Shown here: positions 42,817 to 52,849 of the stretch, piece after piece
Numbering within the stretch: position 1 is the first letter of the stretch
Layout: the number at the start of each line of letters is the position of its first letter
NCBI RefSeq assembly: GCF_023283845.1
Contig: NZ_JAKILC010000003.1
Coordinates: 248,001 to 312,000, forward strand
From: Shewanella marinintestina
Lineage (GTDB): Bacteria; Pseudomonadota; Gammaproteobacteria; Enterobacterales; Shewanellaceae
Direction: 5' to 3'
Length of the DNA stretch: 64,000 nucleotides
The notes under the pieces: generated by a model
What the model saw: the letters and a program-made list of their open reading frames with translations, nothing else
The model's database searches: none
Told to the model about the DNA's origin: nothing
Position numbers and translations under genes: made by a program

Positions 42817-44442
42817 ATGAAAGACTCTTTTTTTCGCAGCATGACTTGGCTGCATACGTGGGTAGGTTTACTTGTTTGTTGGGTACTATTATTAGTGTTT
42901 TTTGCTGGTACATTAAGTTATTACCGCTATGAAATGACGCTTTGGAGCAAGCCTGAACTGCACAAAAATGTTATTCAGCAGTATGAAAACATTAATGTCG
43001 CTAGTGAATTAACTCGGGCTCAAAACTACTTATCTGCACAAGCTCCAGACGCTCGTGATTGGCGAATTAACTTTCCTACTGACCGCAAACCTTATATGAG
43101 CTACGGCTGGCAAACACAGCCAGAAGAAGGGCAACGCCGCGGTAAGTTTGAAGAACATATCGCTCCAATTGAAGGCGATACATTAATAACCAATGTGCGG
43201 GAGTCAAAAGGTGGCCACTTTTTCTACCGTCTGCATTTTGATCTGCACTACATGCCGGCCAAAATAGCACGCTGGATAGTTGGTTTTTGTACCATGTTTA
43301 TGTTGGTCGCACTGATCAGTGGCATTGTTATTCACAAAAGAATCTTTAAAGACTTCTTTAGCTTTCGTCGCAACAAAGGCAGCCGTTCGTGGTTAGACGC
43401 CCATAACGTCAGCTCGGTGCTAGCATTACCTTACCATTTGATGATCACCTATACAGGATTGATTACATTAATGATGATGTATATGCCTTGGGGAGTTATG
43501 ACTGCCTATGACGGCGACTTTAAATCCTTTAGAAAGGAGTTAAGTCCAAGTCGAGTACAAGTTCAACCAGTAGGCATTGAAGCTCAAACAGTGGCACTAA
43601 GTCTGTTACTTCCTGACGTTGAACGTATATTTAAAGATTCGACGATTAAGCAAGTCGTGATTAACAATCCAAGTGATAAAAATAGCCAAGTTAACTTTTA
43701 TCGAGATACTGGCGAAACGGTAACCGATAGAAGAACTGCTGTAGTATTTAACGGCACTACCGGCGAGCTAACTAACCCTGGAATTGAACCTGACTCTGGT
43801 GCACAAGATACTTACGATACATTAATTGCGCTGCATACTGGCCGTTTTGCAGAGCCTTTGTTACGTGCATTGTTCTTTATCAGCGGTTTTTTAGGCTGCG
43901 CAATGATCACGACAGGGACATTACTTTGGGCTGTTAAAATTCGCCAAAAGCAGCAAAAACAAATTCAACAAGGCGCGAAAGCAAGCTTTGGCTTACGTTT
44001 AGTCGAAGGTTTAAACCTAACCTTCATTGTCGGTCTTCCTTTCGCTACAGCAGCATTTTTCTATGCTAATAGACTACTTCCTACTGAGATGCTTAACCGT
44101 GCTCAATGGGAGGTCAATTGCTTCTTCATTGCCTTAGCAGCCATGGGATTACTCGCTTGTATTAATCGTTCTCGCAATGCTTGGAGAACCGCACTAGCAG
44201 TTACAGGAAGCTTATTAATCGCTATCCCAGTATTAAATGCGTTCACATCAAACAGCCACCTATTCGGTAACATAGCCATGCAACAATGGCCATTAGTTGG
44301 CTTTGACTTAATGGCTGTGATAATGGGGTTTGCATTGTTTTTTGCCCGAGTGAAACTAGTTAGTAAAAACACTGTCATAACCAAGAATGTGACACCTAAA
44401 CGCAGAGCTCATAATGAATCTGCAGTAAAAGAGGGAGTATAA
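42817..44442 (+). CDS. PepSY-domain membrane protein (PiuB-like)
   Basis: A 541-residue inner-membrane protein. A first segment (WLHTWVGLLVCWVLLLVFFAGTLSYYR) has the typical early His. A large periplasmic PepSY region is followed by further segments (about 150-175, 205-225, 350-375, then four near the C-terminus), with conserved His residues such as HFDLHYMP and LPYHLMITYTG that could bind haem. The family (PiuB/FegB-like) is linked to reduction of ferric siderophores at the inner membrane. It is the middle gene of the DUF3649-PepSY-DUF3325 operon. Confidence 0.9.
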   Translation: MKDSFFRSMTWLHTWVGLLVCWVLLLVFFAGTLSYYRYEMTLWSKPELHKNVIQQYENINVASELTRAQNYLSAQAPDARDWRINFPTDRKPYMSYGWQTQPEEGQRRGKFEEHIAPIEGDTLITNVRESKGGHFFYRLHFDLHYMPAKIARWIVGFCTMFMLVALISGIVIHKRIFKDFFSFRRNKGSRSWLDAHNVSSVLALPYHLMITYTGLITLMMMYMPWGVMTAYDGDFKSFRKELSPSRVQVQPVGIEAQTVALSLLLPDVERIFKDSTIKQVVINNPSDKNSQVNFYRDTGETVTDRRTAVVFNGTTGELTNPGIEPDSGAQDTYDTLIALHTGRFAEPLLRALFFISGFLGCAMITTGTLLWAVKIRQKQQKQIQQGAKASFGLRLVEGLNLTFIVGLPFATAAFFYANRLLPTEMLNRAQWEVNCFFIALAAMGLLACINRSRNAWRTALAVTGSLLIAIPVLNAFTSNSHLFGNIAMQQWPLVGFDLMAVIMGFALFFARVKLVSKNTVITKNVTPKRRAHNESAVKEGV

Positions 44443-44445
44443 ACC

Positions 44446-44772
44446 GTGATATTAAGTCTTTTGGGGTTTAGCTATCTCGCATTTGGACTGCTCGCGTTAG
44501 CGATGTTTTCTCATTATCGAGATGCATTTGGCAAAGCACCGAGTCCTTTACAAGCTAGGTTACTTTACATTGCTGGCTGGGTTGGCATTAGCACTACTTA
44601 CTGGGGATGCATTACAGACCAAGGCTTTGCCTACGGCAGTATTTTGTTCTTTGGTTTATTGTCTTTTGCGGGTCTGTTAGTCATTTTAATGCTCAGCTAT
44701 AGAGCCAAATTTTTGCCTCACTCAATGGCTGCAAGTACAGTTTTTAGCTCAGTATTAATCGCTATTAACTAA
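44446..44772 (+). CDS. DUF3325 membrane protein
   Basis: A 108-residue membrane protein with three or four hydrophobic segments. SYLAFGLLALAMFSHY with a His and the later AGWVGISTTYWGCITDQGFAYG match DUF3325, the third member of the iron-linked trio. The start is GTG with GAGGGAG eight bases upstream and a gap of three bases after the PepSY gene. The function is unknown; it probably supports the PepSY protein. A strong terminator follows. Confidence 0.85.
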   Translation: MILSLLGFSYLAFGLLALAMFSHYRDAFGKAPSPLQARLLYIAGWVGISTTYWGCITDQGFAYGSILFFGLLSFAGLLVILMLSYRAKFLPHSMAASTVFSSVLIAIN

Positions 44773-44804
44773 CTGCAGAACTGTTAGCTGGTTAATATGC
44801 ACTA

Positions 44805-44834
44805 AGCCTTTTGCAGTCATGCAAAAGGCTTTTT
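44805..44834 (+). terminator. terminator of the iron operon
   Basis: AGCCTTTTGCA and TGCAAAAGGCT form an 11-bp stem followed by T5, 33 bases after the DUF3325 stop. Confidence 0.92.
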
Positions 44835-45010
44835 GTATCATGAGACTTTGCAGGCTAAAAATAACAGGCCCGTACACAAACCTATTACTACTCTCAATTT
44901 TAGTGAGAAAAAACCCAACAAGGCCAAGTTCTTATCTTAGTTCAGCTTAGGTACAGTTTAGAGGTTTTAGTATTGACGCTACCAAGAATAACTTACCATA
45001 CTGAGATCCC

Positions 45011-45538
45011 ATGCTTACAGCCTCCCCTAGCGCTTCAGTTAATCATACTCCCACTCAAAATAATGATAGCTCAGCGAATACCAATAAAGCTCCTGCCAGA
45101 AATATGCTTACACAAAGTGGCGCATCTGCAACAATTCAGACTATCGATTCAACTAAACACTCAAGCTCAAGTCGGCAGACTCAGCCTGCAATAAACAATC
45201 AAGACACCGTGAGCTTAAGCGAAGAATCAATAAAACTATCTGCAACTAACAAAAATGATGCTCAAGTCCTCGCTAACAGACCTAACCTGCCAAATGAAGG
45301 CGAAAAAGCAGAGGTCTACATCGAATATAAAAAGGCTAAGATGCAATACCAAATCTATGCTGATATGGCTAATGTCGTCACAGGTAATAATTCAGGAGTA
45401 TCGCCAATGACCGCCCATTACTTGGTTAATAATGATGACGCCCGCGCAGCGGGCGTGAACGCTAAAGCTCAGCAACAACAAATTGCTACCATGCAAACCT
45501 ACGCCAGCACCAGCCAGAACTTGAATGAACAAAGCTAA
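45011..45538 (+). CDS. hypothetical polar protein with a DTVSLS motif
   Basis: A 175-residue protein, low complexity in its first 70 residues (Ser, Thr, Asn, Gln). It then has NQDTVSLSEESIKLS and a helical C-terminal part with YIEYKKAKMQYQIYADMANV. The D-x-V-x-L-S pattern is common in flagellar proteins and in many unnamed Shewanella and Vibrio proteins. There is no signal peptide or membrane segment. The Shine-Dalgarno before the ATG is poor. The function is unknown; I consider it a real gene because of the organised C-terminal half. Confidence 0.6.
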   Translation: MLTASPSASVNHTPTQNNDSSANTNKAPARNMLTQSGASATIQTIDSTKHSSSSRQTQPAINNQDTVSLSEESIKLSATNKNDAQVLANRPNLPNEGEKAEVYIEYKKAKMQYQIYADMANVVTGNNSGVSPMTAHYLVNNDDARAAGVNAKAQQQQIATMQTYASTSQNLNEQS

Positions 45539-45717
45539 CTCTTGTCTCCAGCAACGCTGAAAAAGCAAGGTTGTTTTATAGAACGTATTAAGCTAATTCT
45601 CTAATTTAGTAAAATAATAACTCACTAAATTGACTGGTAAAGCAACTCTGAATCGATTAAAAATGAACAGTAATGTTGTACTAATTGTGATTACCTAATA
45701 ATAAGAGTTAGCAAAAT

Positions 45718-46164
45718 ATGAGCTTTAATATCAACCTCAGTTGGTCCCCTACTGATAAACCAGTAACAGAACTACAAAACTTTTGCCGAGATCATCAAAT
45801 TACTTTCGGCAGCGGCCAACAAATTCAGGGTTCATCTGCGCCTGAATACAAGGGTTCAGATGATAAAGTTAACCCAGAAGAAAGTTTACTCGCTGCATTA
45901 GCAAGCTGCCACATGCTGACTTTTCTCACTATCGCCCATCTTAAACGACTCCCCATATTAAGTTACCAAGATAATGCTTATGCTGAACTAGGCAAAAACT
46001 CTAAGGGACAAATATTTATCAGTAAAATTGTATTAAAACCCCATGTTGAGTTTGCGACTGAAGTTAATGAAGATGTGCTCAAGAAAATGCATGAAAAGTC
46101 TCATAACAACTGCTTTATCGCTAATAGTTTAAGTAACGAAACAGCTTTTGAAATCAAATATTAA
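45718..46164 (+). CDS. OsmC/Ohr-family protein
   Basis: A 148-residue protein with the OsmC fold. The N-terminal strand region is followed by NPEESLLAALASCHMLTFLT with the first catalytic Cys, and the second Cys is in HNNCFIANSL. These proteins are thiol peroxidases for organic hydroperoxides or act on other small oxidants; this one is nearer the general OsmC group than classical Ohr. It is cytoplasmic. A terminator shared with the next, convergent gene follows. Confidence 0.9.
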   Translation: MSFNINLSWSPTDKPVTELQNFCRDHQITFGSGQQIQGSSAPEYKGSDDKVNPEESLLAALASCHMLTFLTIAHLKRLPILSYQDNAYAELGKNSKGQIFISKIVLKPHVEFATEVNEDVLKKMHEKSHNNCFIANSLSNETAFEIKY

Positions 46165-46181
46165 CTTTGAAATAGCCCAAT

Positions 46182-46212
46182 AAAAAAGCTAGGCCTTATG
46201 CCTAGCTTTTTT
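46182..46212. terminator. bidirectional terminator
   Basis: AAAAAAGCTAGGC and GCCTAGCTTTTTT around a five-base loop, between the OsmC gene and the convergent SYLF-like gene. Confidence 0.93.
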
Positions 46213-46233
46213 ATTAATTTGAGCGTTTAAAAT

Positions 46234-46821
46234 TTACTCTGCATCATTTTCGATAAAGTCATCTGTAAAGTCAGTTTCCCAATACTTATAACCTTGTACC
46301 GTGGCTTGCGCAGCAGCGCCCATTAAGTTTACTTGGTAAGTTTTCACGCCAGATACATCTACCGACTGGTTCGCGGACGCTTGCTCACCACTGCCCTCAT
46401 ACTCGGCGCTTGCTTCTGCCTGCGCTTGTCCTTCATAGCCAGACTCTTTAAATCGCGTCAGCGCTGCACGTTCACTAAACGCTTGTACAAAAGCAACTTG
46501 CTTCCAACCAATACCTGCACCGACACCACCAGTAGCAAAACGATAATAAGAACGACTCCCTCCTTCGTGTAACACACATACTCCACCACCGGTAGATAAG
46601 GCAAACAGGTAACTGTTACTGCCTGTACAGACGACATAGCCAACTGAGTTAGCTACAGCCGATTTGGCCCCGGAGTGTTCACTATAAATCTCTTGCAACG
46701 CAGATTGAGTTTCTTCCCGGGCATGCATTTTTTTGGCTTCAGGTGTATCACCGGTTGCACAACCCACGAGAAATACAGGAATAGCAATTGCCGCAAGTTT
46801 AAGAGAGTTCAGTTGAAACAT
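46234..46821 (-). CDS. SYLF/YSC84-like lipoprotein
   Basis: A 195-residue lipoprotein (lipobox LVGC). After a helical stretch (ETQSALQEIYSEHSGAKSAVANSVGYVV) it has Gly-rich strands typical of the SYLF/Ysc84 lipid-binding domain (STGGGVCVLHE, FATGGVGAGIGWKQV), followed by a C-terminal Ala/Glu/Gln-rich and acidic tail. Bacterial SYLF proteins bind lipids in the periplasm, but their task is not known. The match is partial, so the family is probable and not certain. Confidence 0.65.
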   Translation of the reverse strand: MFQLNSLKLAAIAIPVFLVGCATGDTPEAKKMHAREETQSALQEIYSEHSGAKSAVANSVGYVVCTGSNSYLFALSTGGGVCVLHEGGSRSYYRFATGGVGAGIGWKQVAFVQAFSERAALTRFKESGYEGQAQAEASAEYEGSGEQASANQSVDVSGVKTYQVNLMGAAAQATVQGYKYWETDFTDDFIENDAE

Positions 46822-47038
46822 GGATTAATCCTTAACAAAAATAATGAGGAGCATTGGCACTCAAGATGTAGCTAGTTGAACTATTTAACGTATAGCACAA
46901 GAATCAAGCTATTGATTCAGTTATATATCACCTCAAAGCTTAACGGCTGCTTGATACAAGCTTTATCACTATCACTTTTGTTCGAATGTGTTTATTGCAT
47001 CACAAGAGCAACTCAATACGAGCGCTTAAAGTCTGCAG

Positions 47039-48094
47039 CTAAAGGCTATTTCTTTTCTTTAAAAACTTCCAATCACGAGATTCTAAATAGAAGGATGCGA
47101 AAATCATATAAACCCCAACCAAAAACAGCTGTAAGATCCTTAAATAGAAATTCACTGCAACATCTTTATCGGTCGAAGATGCCGTTGAGCCAACCACAAC
47201 CAGTAATGCTGATAAAATACCAGCGTAAAGCGGCGCTTTTTCTGGATTGGCATATATTTTTTGCCCAAACAACAAGGCTGCGAGCATTGACATACCAATG
47301 TAAAAAGGCAGTTCGGGTACTATGGTAAGCATGTTGTAAAACACAATCGCTAATGCACCGCCAATACCATTGGTGATCAATAAAAACAGACTGACCTTAA
47401 TGCTTTTTGCGCCCGCAGCCTGCAACGACAAAATGGCAATAAAAATCATGGTTAGCAGCGCGCCAGATATTTCCAGGAAGTAAAAGAACCAAATAACTGG
47501 GAACGCAATAATCAACGCCCTAAACGCTTCATGAGTTCGCTCATCATGACTTTGCGCAGCACTCGCTAGTTGCTCTCTATTGGGCGATAAATCCGGTAGC
47601 AATGCATGCAGCAAGGCAAAAATAGACACCGCAACCACACCCGAAAAACTTAACCCTACTCCAACTAATATCGCAGCTCCCGGCTGCAATAAACTCATAT
47701 AAGGTAAAAGTAAGGTTGCGACAATGAATATGGTCGCAAAGAAGTTCCACCTAGGATCGCTAAATAGGTAATAACCCCAAAGCATCATCATCGCGATTAG
47801 TGGCAATAACACCATAGGGTATTGGGTTGGTCCGAAACTCACTATCCACGCCAGACCTATAGTACAAATCATCGAGATAAGCAGCTCGTACACGGTTTGC
47901 ACGGTTGGCTCTTGCCTATCAACTAAAAACTTAGCCACAAAAACCGGCACGATAAACGCCAGTGGCCACGCCCAAATAGCTGATATCGCAACCGCTAAAC
48001 CAATACCTAAAGTAAAACGTAGAACGCGTCTGGTATAGATGGCCTCTTCAGAGGCCATCCTTGTATTTATTGAAGCACTGCGACTATCTGACAT
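47039..48094 (-). CDS. DUF2955 (FUSC-like) membrane protein
   Basis: A 351-residue inner-membrane protein with about ten hydrophobic segments arranged in two blocks, separated by a cytoplasmic stretch (about 165-185). It fits DUF2955, a relative of the FUSC/AaeB fusaric acid exporters. Its start overlaps the stop of the HlyD-family gene by 11 bases, so the pair probably forms an efflux system: HlyD protein as periplasmic adaptor, this protein as inner-membrane pump. Substrates may be aromatic acids, by analogy with AaeAB. Confidence 0.85.
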   Translation of the reverse strand: MSDSRSASINTRMASEEAIYTRRVLRFTLGIGLAVAISAIWAWPLAFIVPVFVAKFLVDRQEPTVQTVYELLISMICTIGLAWIVSFGPTQYPMVLLPLIAMMMLWGYYLFSDPRWNFFATIFIVATLLLPYMSLLQPGAAILVGVGLSFSGVVAVSIFALLHALLPDLSPNREQLASAAQSHDERTHEAFRALIIAFPVIWFFYFLEISGALLTMIFIAILSLQAAGAKSIKVSLFLLITNGIGGALAIVFYNMLTIVPELPFYIGMSMLAALLFGQKIYANPEKAPLYAGILSALLVVVGSTASSTDKDVAVNFYLRILQLFLVGVYMIFASFYLESRDWKFLKKRNSL

Positions 48095-49220
48095 AAGAGA
48101 ACCAGCTCACAAGGCGGATCCAAAACTTACCAAATAGATTAATGATGCTACTGTCGCTGGTATAAACAATCACATCGGCTTGGCCACCAACACGTCTTAG
48201 CCCCACAGCTTCATCTGCAGGCAACACGATAGTGACAGGAAAACGCTGAGATTGACGCAGCCAGCCTGTTTGACCAGATACCTGTGCAAGCTTACCTGTT
48301 TGCTCGCTTTGCCCCCAGTCGATACCGTAATCAATGCTACCAACCGTCGCTTGAAAGACCTCTCCGGGCGCGTAATCAAGTGCAAACTCAACTTTATCGC
48401 CAGGCTGCATATTGCCTAAGCTATTTTCTCTAAAGTAAGCTTCAATCCATACATCTTCCGATGAGATAAACGTCATCACCGGCTGACCCGCACTGGCGTA
48501 AATCCCCTCTTTTAATCTGAAGTTTGACGCAACGCCATCAGTCGGCGCTGTAATCGAGGTCCGTGCTAAATCTAACTGGGCTTTTTCAAGGCTCAATAAT
48601 GCTGATTTAACGTTAGTATTATTTTCACCTTCTGCACCAAGGCGCTCCTCTGCTTTCGCCAGTTCGGCTTTAGCCGCAGCAACGCCAGCTTCAGCCTTCG
48701 TTAACTCAGCCCTAGCATTATCCGCATCGGCCTGCGACATCACCGCTCTATCAACCATGGCAAAGATACGTTTAGACTGTACTTGGGCATTCTTAAGATT
48801 GGCTTGCGCGTTAGTCACCTTTGCTTGCGCCGCAGCTACGTTAGCGGTTTGCGCGCCCACGTTTTGGCCTGCTTTTTTAAGGGACTGTTCGGCTTGATTC
48901 AGAGCAATTTCATAATCTTGTGGATTAATTTTTGCCAGCACATCACCTTGTCTAATCAAGGTGTTTGGCTCAACTAAAATATCGACAATCTCACCTGAGA
49001 CTTGCGGGCTAATAGGCACTACATAGCCACGAATTCGACCTAAATCGGTAGAGGGAATAAAGCGGTCGGCAATAAGGTGGAATACAAATAAAAAACTTAC
49101 GACGATTAAAATAATATTGGTCGCTTTACGTATTTTGTTATTTTTACTTGGGCTCTCTTGCGGCGCGTTATCGCTAGTACTCACTTCATCATTTGCGATC
49201 GCTGTTTTTTCTTCAGTCAT
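48084..49220 (-). CDS. HlyD/EmrA-family periplasmic adaptor
   Basis: A 378-residue membrane-fusion protein. An N-terminal anchor (IILIVVSFLFVFHLIADRFI) is followed by a lipoyl half (GEIVDILVEPNTLIRQGDVL), a long alpha-helical hairpin (about 95-195, Ala/Gln-rich) and beta-barrel parts (SITAPTDGVASNFRLKEG). It resembles EmrA/AaeA adaptors. The frame extends to 49337, but AAAGGG lies six bases before the ATG at 49220. It overlaps the DUF2955 pump gene by 11 bases. No outer-membrane channel gene lies nearby, so a shared TolC is likely. Confidence 0.88.
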   Translation of the reverse strand: MTEEKTAIANDEVSTSDNAPQESPSKNNKIRKATNIILIVVSFLFVFHLIADRFIPSTDLGRIRGYVVPISPQVSGEIVDILVEPNTLIRQGDVLAKINPQDYEIALNQAEQSLKKAGQNVGAQTANVAAAQAKVTNAQANLKNAQVQSKRIFAMVDRAVMSQADADNARAELTKAEAGVAAAKAELAKAEERLGAEGENNTNVKSALLSLEKAQLDLARTSITAPTDGVASNFRLKEGIYASAGQPVMTFISSEDVWIEAYFRENSLGNMQPGDKVEFALDYAPGEVFQATVGSIDYGIDWGQSEQTGKLAQVSGQTGWLRQSQRFPVTIVLPADEAVGLRRVGGQADVIVYTSDSSIINLFGKFWIRLVSWFSYVR

Positions 49221-49570
49221 ACTCATCCCTTTGGTAACCGACTGGCAAGCTGCAATAAAAGCTCTGCGTGAATGGCGTATTAAATAATTAAGCAATAAAT
49301 TCTTTAGATTAGTATGAATTAACGCTTGATTACTCACATTATTTTTTATCCAGTTTAGTGTCTATAACTATAAATATTCAATATTTTTGTAAAATAAATT
49401 CAACAAAATCGCGTAAGCAAGATCCCACATGTAGTCGATCGAGATTGAGCACTGCGCTTGCTAAAGGAATAAAGAAGGTTACTAAGCAAAGGAGGGATAA
49501 AGATAGACGTTATAGGCCATTATTCAAGGCTCATAACGCCATCTTACACAGTTAACTAACTAGCGGTTTA
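49221..49570. other. intergenic region upstream of the efflux pair
   Basis: The 350 bases include the unused N-terminal extension of the HlyD frame (to 49337) and the probable promoter of the efflux operon. No ORF or terminator is convincing. Confidence 0.45.
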
Positions 49571-52500
49571 TCAGAATGCCTTATGCACATCTTCGGCCAT
49601 GCCTTTTACTGGCATAGGTTTAGGTACTAGCTTAGTGGCAGGTTGCTGTTTAAGCGCCTCTTTTAGATAACTAACTGCTTTATCTAATTGCGCATCTGTG
49701 CCGCTAAATGTTGCGTATGGTAGGTTGTCGACCTCAATATCAGGGCTAACACCGCGGCCTTCAATAATCCAGCTACCGTCCATTGCATATTGTGGATACT
49801 CAGCTACACGTGCCATGCCTTTATCTGTTAATGAGTTACGCCCAGATAACCACACACCTGCGCCTGCTGTTTGCTTACCAATCAATGGCGCAATACCCAA
49901 CGCCTTAACGCCTGCAGAGAAGGTTTCGCCGTCAGAGTAGGTTAGCTGATCGGTCAGAACAACTAACTGACCGTTAAAGGTTTGCTGCATATTGCCTGAT
50001 GGTGTGCCATGGGTTGGCGCCCAAAATGCCCAAGTCCTGCGCAGTAACTTTTCAATGATCCAGCTATCAATATTACCGCCACGGTTACGGCGCACATCGA
50101 TAACTAACCCGTCTTTATTGACGTTAGCGTAAAACTCTCGCGCAAAGCTTGAGATATCACCGCTACCCATGGCATATAGGTGCAAGTAGCCAAACTTACC
50201 ATTACTGTCTTTGGACACTTTGGCGCTGTTATGTTGCACCCAGTCTGTGTATCTCAACTTGGCATTTTTAGATGGGCTTACTGGCTCTACAATTGTTTGA
50301 TGAGTTTTACTGCCGCGCTTAAGAGTAAGTAATACTTGCTTGCCCTCTTGATTACGCAGCAGCTTAGTCACATCGGCCATATTATTGAGCGGCTTAGCGT
50401 TAATCGAGACAATCACATCACCGACTTTGGCATTAACGCCCATTTGCGCCAGTGGCGCTGCTTGTGCTGGTAACTCAGGATCGCCTTGATAAATATGCTC
50501 AATGACTACTCCCGCCTTAGTTTGCTCAAGACGCGCGCCAAGACTGGCTGATTTTGCTTTATCGGCATCTTTTGGTGCATCACCACCACGCACCTGTGAA
50601 TGCAAAGAATCTAGTTCGCCCATCATCTGCGTAAACAGATCATTCAATTCATGACGGTCGGTTAGTCTATCGACTAACGGTTGGTATTTGGCTTTGGTTG
50701 CCTGCCAATCAAGTCCGCGCATACTCTTGTCATAAAAAGAATCGCGGTGCATCAACCAAGCGTCTTCAAACATCTGTTGCCACTCGCTCGCAGGCTCAAT
50801 CGCCAGCTGCCATAGATTGGTTTTTACATTGGCGTTAGTCAGCTCTTTTGGCAGTTTATCGCCTGCATCAACAATCAGCATTTCGCTGCCTTGCTTAGAC
50901 TGCTTACGAATAAATAATTTGCTTGAGTCTTGAGACAATTGATACTCGCCAACATCTTTAGCAAAGGTGTCAACTTTAGGGCTTAACGGATCAAACTTAA
51001 CCACTTTCAAGCTAGATTTACCGCTAGTTGTGGTATCAAGCAGGTAAAACTTATCGTCTGCCATTTGCAGTGAGCTGTAGTTACCCGCAGGCACTGGCAC
51101 TTGCCATAAACGATTGGCTAAACCTTTCCAATCGACTTCGGTTTCAATCTCGTCATCATCCGCTTTTGCAGGTTTTGATAACAACTCATTTGGCTTTTGA
51201 AAGGCAAAACGCGCGTCTTCATTCAAGGCTATCGCAAACACTTGGGTGCGCTTATCAAACATTGGCCCTAGGTTTCTGTCTCCCCAAGGTGAAGTCGGTG
51301 TAGACACAAACTGACGATTTGATAAGAAATACAGCCAGTCGCCATCGGCGCTAAAGCTTGGCGAAAATGACTCGTATTTATCGCTAGTCAGTGATTCAGC
51401 GCGATTATCGTCTAATGAGTACAACACGATTTGCGGGCGCGCTTTACCCATTTCCGCTTTGGTTAATGCAATAAATTGACTGTCACCAGACCAAACGATA
51501 TCAGCATATGGACCCAGCCCCTCGCCTTGAGTGATGATTTTTTTATTACTGCCTTTCTTTAAATCTAACAACCATACATTGCCGTCATAATCGTCATGGG
51601 CAAGGTAACGTCCATCAGGTGACAAGTGCAGATCGAGTCTTAGGGTTTTGCCATCTTTAGTTAGCTGCTTGGCGTTATCGCTGCCATCTGCCGCAAAGCG
51701 CCACACTTCTTGCTCGCCCGTTGCATCGCTAATACCGTATACCCAAGCGCCATCTTGGCTCATCACTGCGTTACGTACGCGGTTATGACCCGGCAAAGAT
51801 ATCTCCACTAAACGTTGACCATCGGTGCCAGCAATTGCCACATGGCTGCGGGCGGTGATCACCACTTTGTCAGCCTGAGGCGATAAGTTAGTGGCTGTTG
51901 CGTATTTCATTGGTGCTTTCACCCAGTGCTCACGCTTTTGGGCAAAGTCTGATGTTAAATCAATCTCAACAGTTTGGTCTTGGTTAGTTGCTATATCAAA
52001 CAACTTAATATCGGCGCCCTGCTGAAACACGATGCGACCTTGGTCGAGTCGTGCATTACGCACTTGCCATTCGTTATATTGAGTATGCTGCTTAAGATCA
52101 CTGCCATCCGTAGCCATTGACCAAATGTTGTCATTGCCATCACTATCGCTAACAAAATAAAGGCGAGAGTCCCATAACATAGGTTGTCTGACAGAGCCTT
52201 GATGAGCAGCCGTTAACAACGTCGCTTCTTGTTTGCTGCCAAGCTTATATTTCCACAGCTCACCTTTAGCGCCACCACGATACACTTTAGCGTTATCGCC
52301 TGTTGTTTGGAGGCCAAAGCGGGTGAAGTAAACATATTCACCTTTATCATCAATATCCCCTTCAATGGCATCGGCCAAAGGCAAGTCTTCTGTGAGCAAG
52401 GTTTGTGGATCGACGGTTCTTAATACCCAGTAGTTCGCCGGACCAAATGCATTATCTGTGGCATATAAAACTTTTCCATCAGCGGTCCAGCCTTGTACTC

Positions 52501-52849
52501 GCACGCGGCTGTTTTCAAAACTTACGCGCTTAGCTTGCCCGCCATTAATTGGAATAACGTAAACTTCTGACGAGCCTTCATAATTGGCAACGTATGCCAC
52601 AAACTGACCGTCTTTTGAGATGCTTGCGCCAAGCTCTTCTGCCGGTAAACTGGTTAAGCGCCTAGCTTGGGTGTCTGATAGTGCTTGAGTCCACAAATCG
52701 CCCTCAGCGGTAAACACTAAGGTTTGCTCGTTTAGCGCCGGCGCTCGAAAGTAGCCCGGCTTAAGAGTCGATTCTGAGGCGTGTGCAGGGGAAAGAGTCA
52801 AAGTACCTAGGGCAAGCATGCAGCATGCGAGTGAGTGACGAATTTTCAT
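49571..52849 (-). CDS. tricorn-type protease, exported
   Basis: A 1092-residue protein with a signal peptide (ending PAHA-SES). WD40-like/TolB-like beta-propeller repeats occupy about 30-660 (for example LSPDGRYLAHDDYDGNVWLL), followed by a tricorn C1 region, a PDZ domain (about 775-850, GVNAKVGDVIVSINAKPLNN) and an S41 peptidase domain (about 870-1060). Catalytic residues are suggested by the His of LDSLHSQVRGGD and the Ser of TYSDGETFSAGVKALG. It is the usual bacterial tricorn homologue, and here it is periplasmic. It degrades peptides or misfolded proteins. The gene is complete, with no sign of decay. Confidence 0.93.
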   Translation of the reverse strand: MKIRHSLACCMLALGTLTLSPAHASESTLKPGYFRAPALNEQTLVFTAEGDLWTQALSDTQARRLTSLPAEELGASISKDGQFVAYVANYEGSSEVYVIPINGGQAKRVSFENSRVRVQGWTADGKVLYATDNAFGPANYWVLRTVDPQTLLTEDLPLADAIEGDIDDKGEYVYFTRFGLQTTGDNAKVYRGGAKGELWKYKLGSKQEATLLTAAHQGSVRQPMLWDSRLYFVSDSDGNDNIWSMATDGSDLKQHTQYNEWQVRNARLDQGRIVFQQGADIKLFDIATNQDQTVEIDLTSDFAQKREHWVKAPMKYATATNLSPQADKVVITARSHVAIAGTDGQRLVEISLPGHNRVRNAVMSQDGAWVYGISDATGEQEVWRFAADGSDNAKQLTKDGKTLRLDLHLSPDGRYLAHDDYDGNVWLLDLKKGSNKKIITQGEGLGPYADIVWSGDSQFIALTKAEMGKARPQIVLYSLDDNRAESLTSDKYESFSPSFSADGDWLYFLSNRQFVSTPTSPWGDRNLGPMFDKRTQVFAIALNEDARFAFQKPNELLSKPAKADDDEIETEVDWKGLANRLWQVPVPAGNYSSLQMADDKFYLLDTTTSGKSSLKVVKFDPLSPKVDTFAKDVGEYQLSQDSSKLFIRKQSKQGSEMLIVDAGDKLPKELTNANVKTNLWQLAIEPASEWQQMFEDAWLMHRDSFYDKSMRGLDWQATKAKYQPLVDRLTDRHELNDLFTQMMGELDSLHSQVRGGDAPKDADKAKSASLGARLEQTKAGVVIEHIYQGDPELPAQAAPLAQMGVNAKVGDVIVSINAKPLNNMADVTKLLRNQEGKQVLLTLKRGSKTHQTIVEPVSPSKNAKLRYTDWVQHNSAKVSKDSNGKFGYLHLYAMGSGDISSFAREFYANVNKDGLVIDVRRNRGGNIDSWIIEKLLRRTWAFWAPTHGTPSGNMQQTFNGQLVVLTDQLTYSDGETFSAGVKALGIAPLIGKQTAGAGVWLSGRNSLTDKGMARVAEYPQYAMDGSWIIEGRGVSPDIEVDNLPYATFSGTDAQLDKAVSYLKEALKQQPATKLVPKPMPVKGMAEDVHKAF

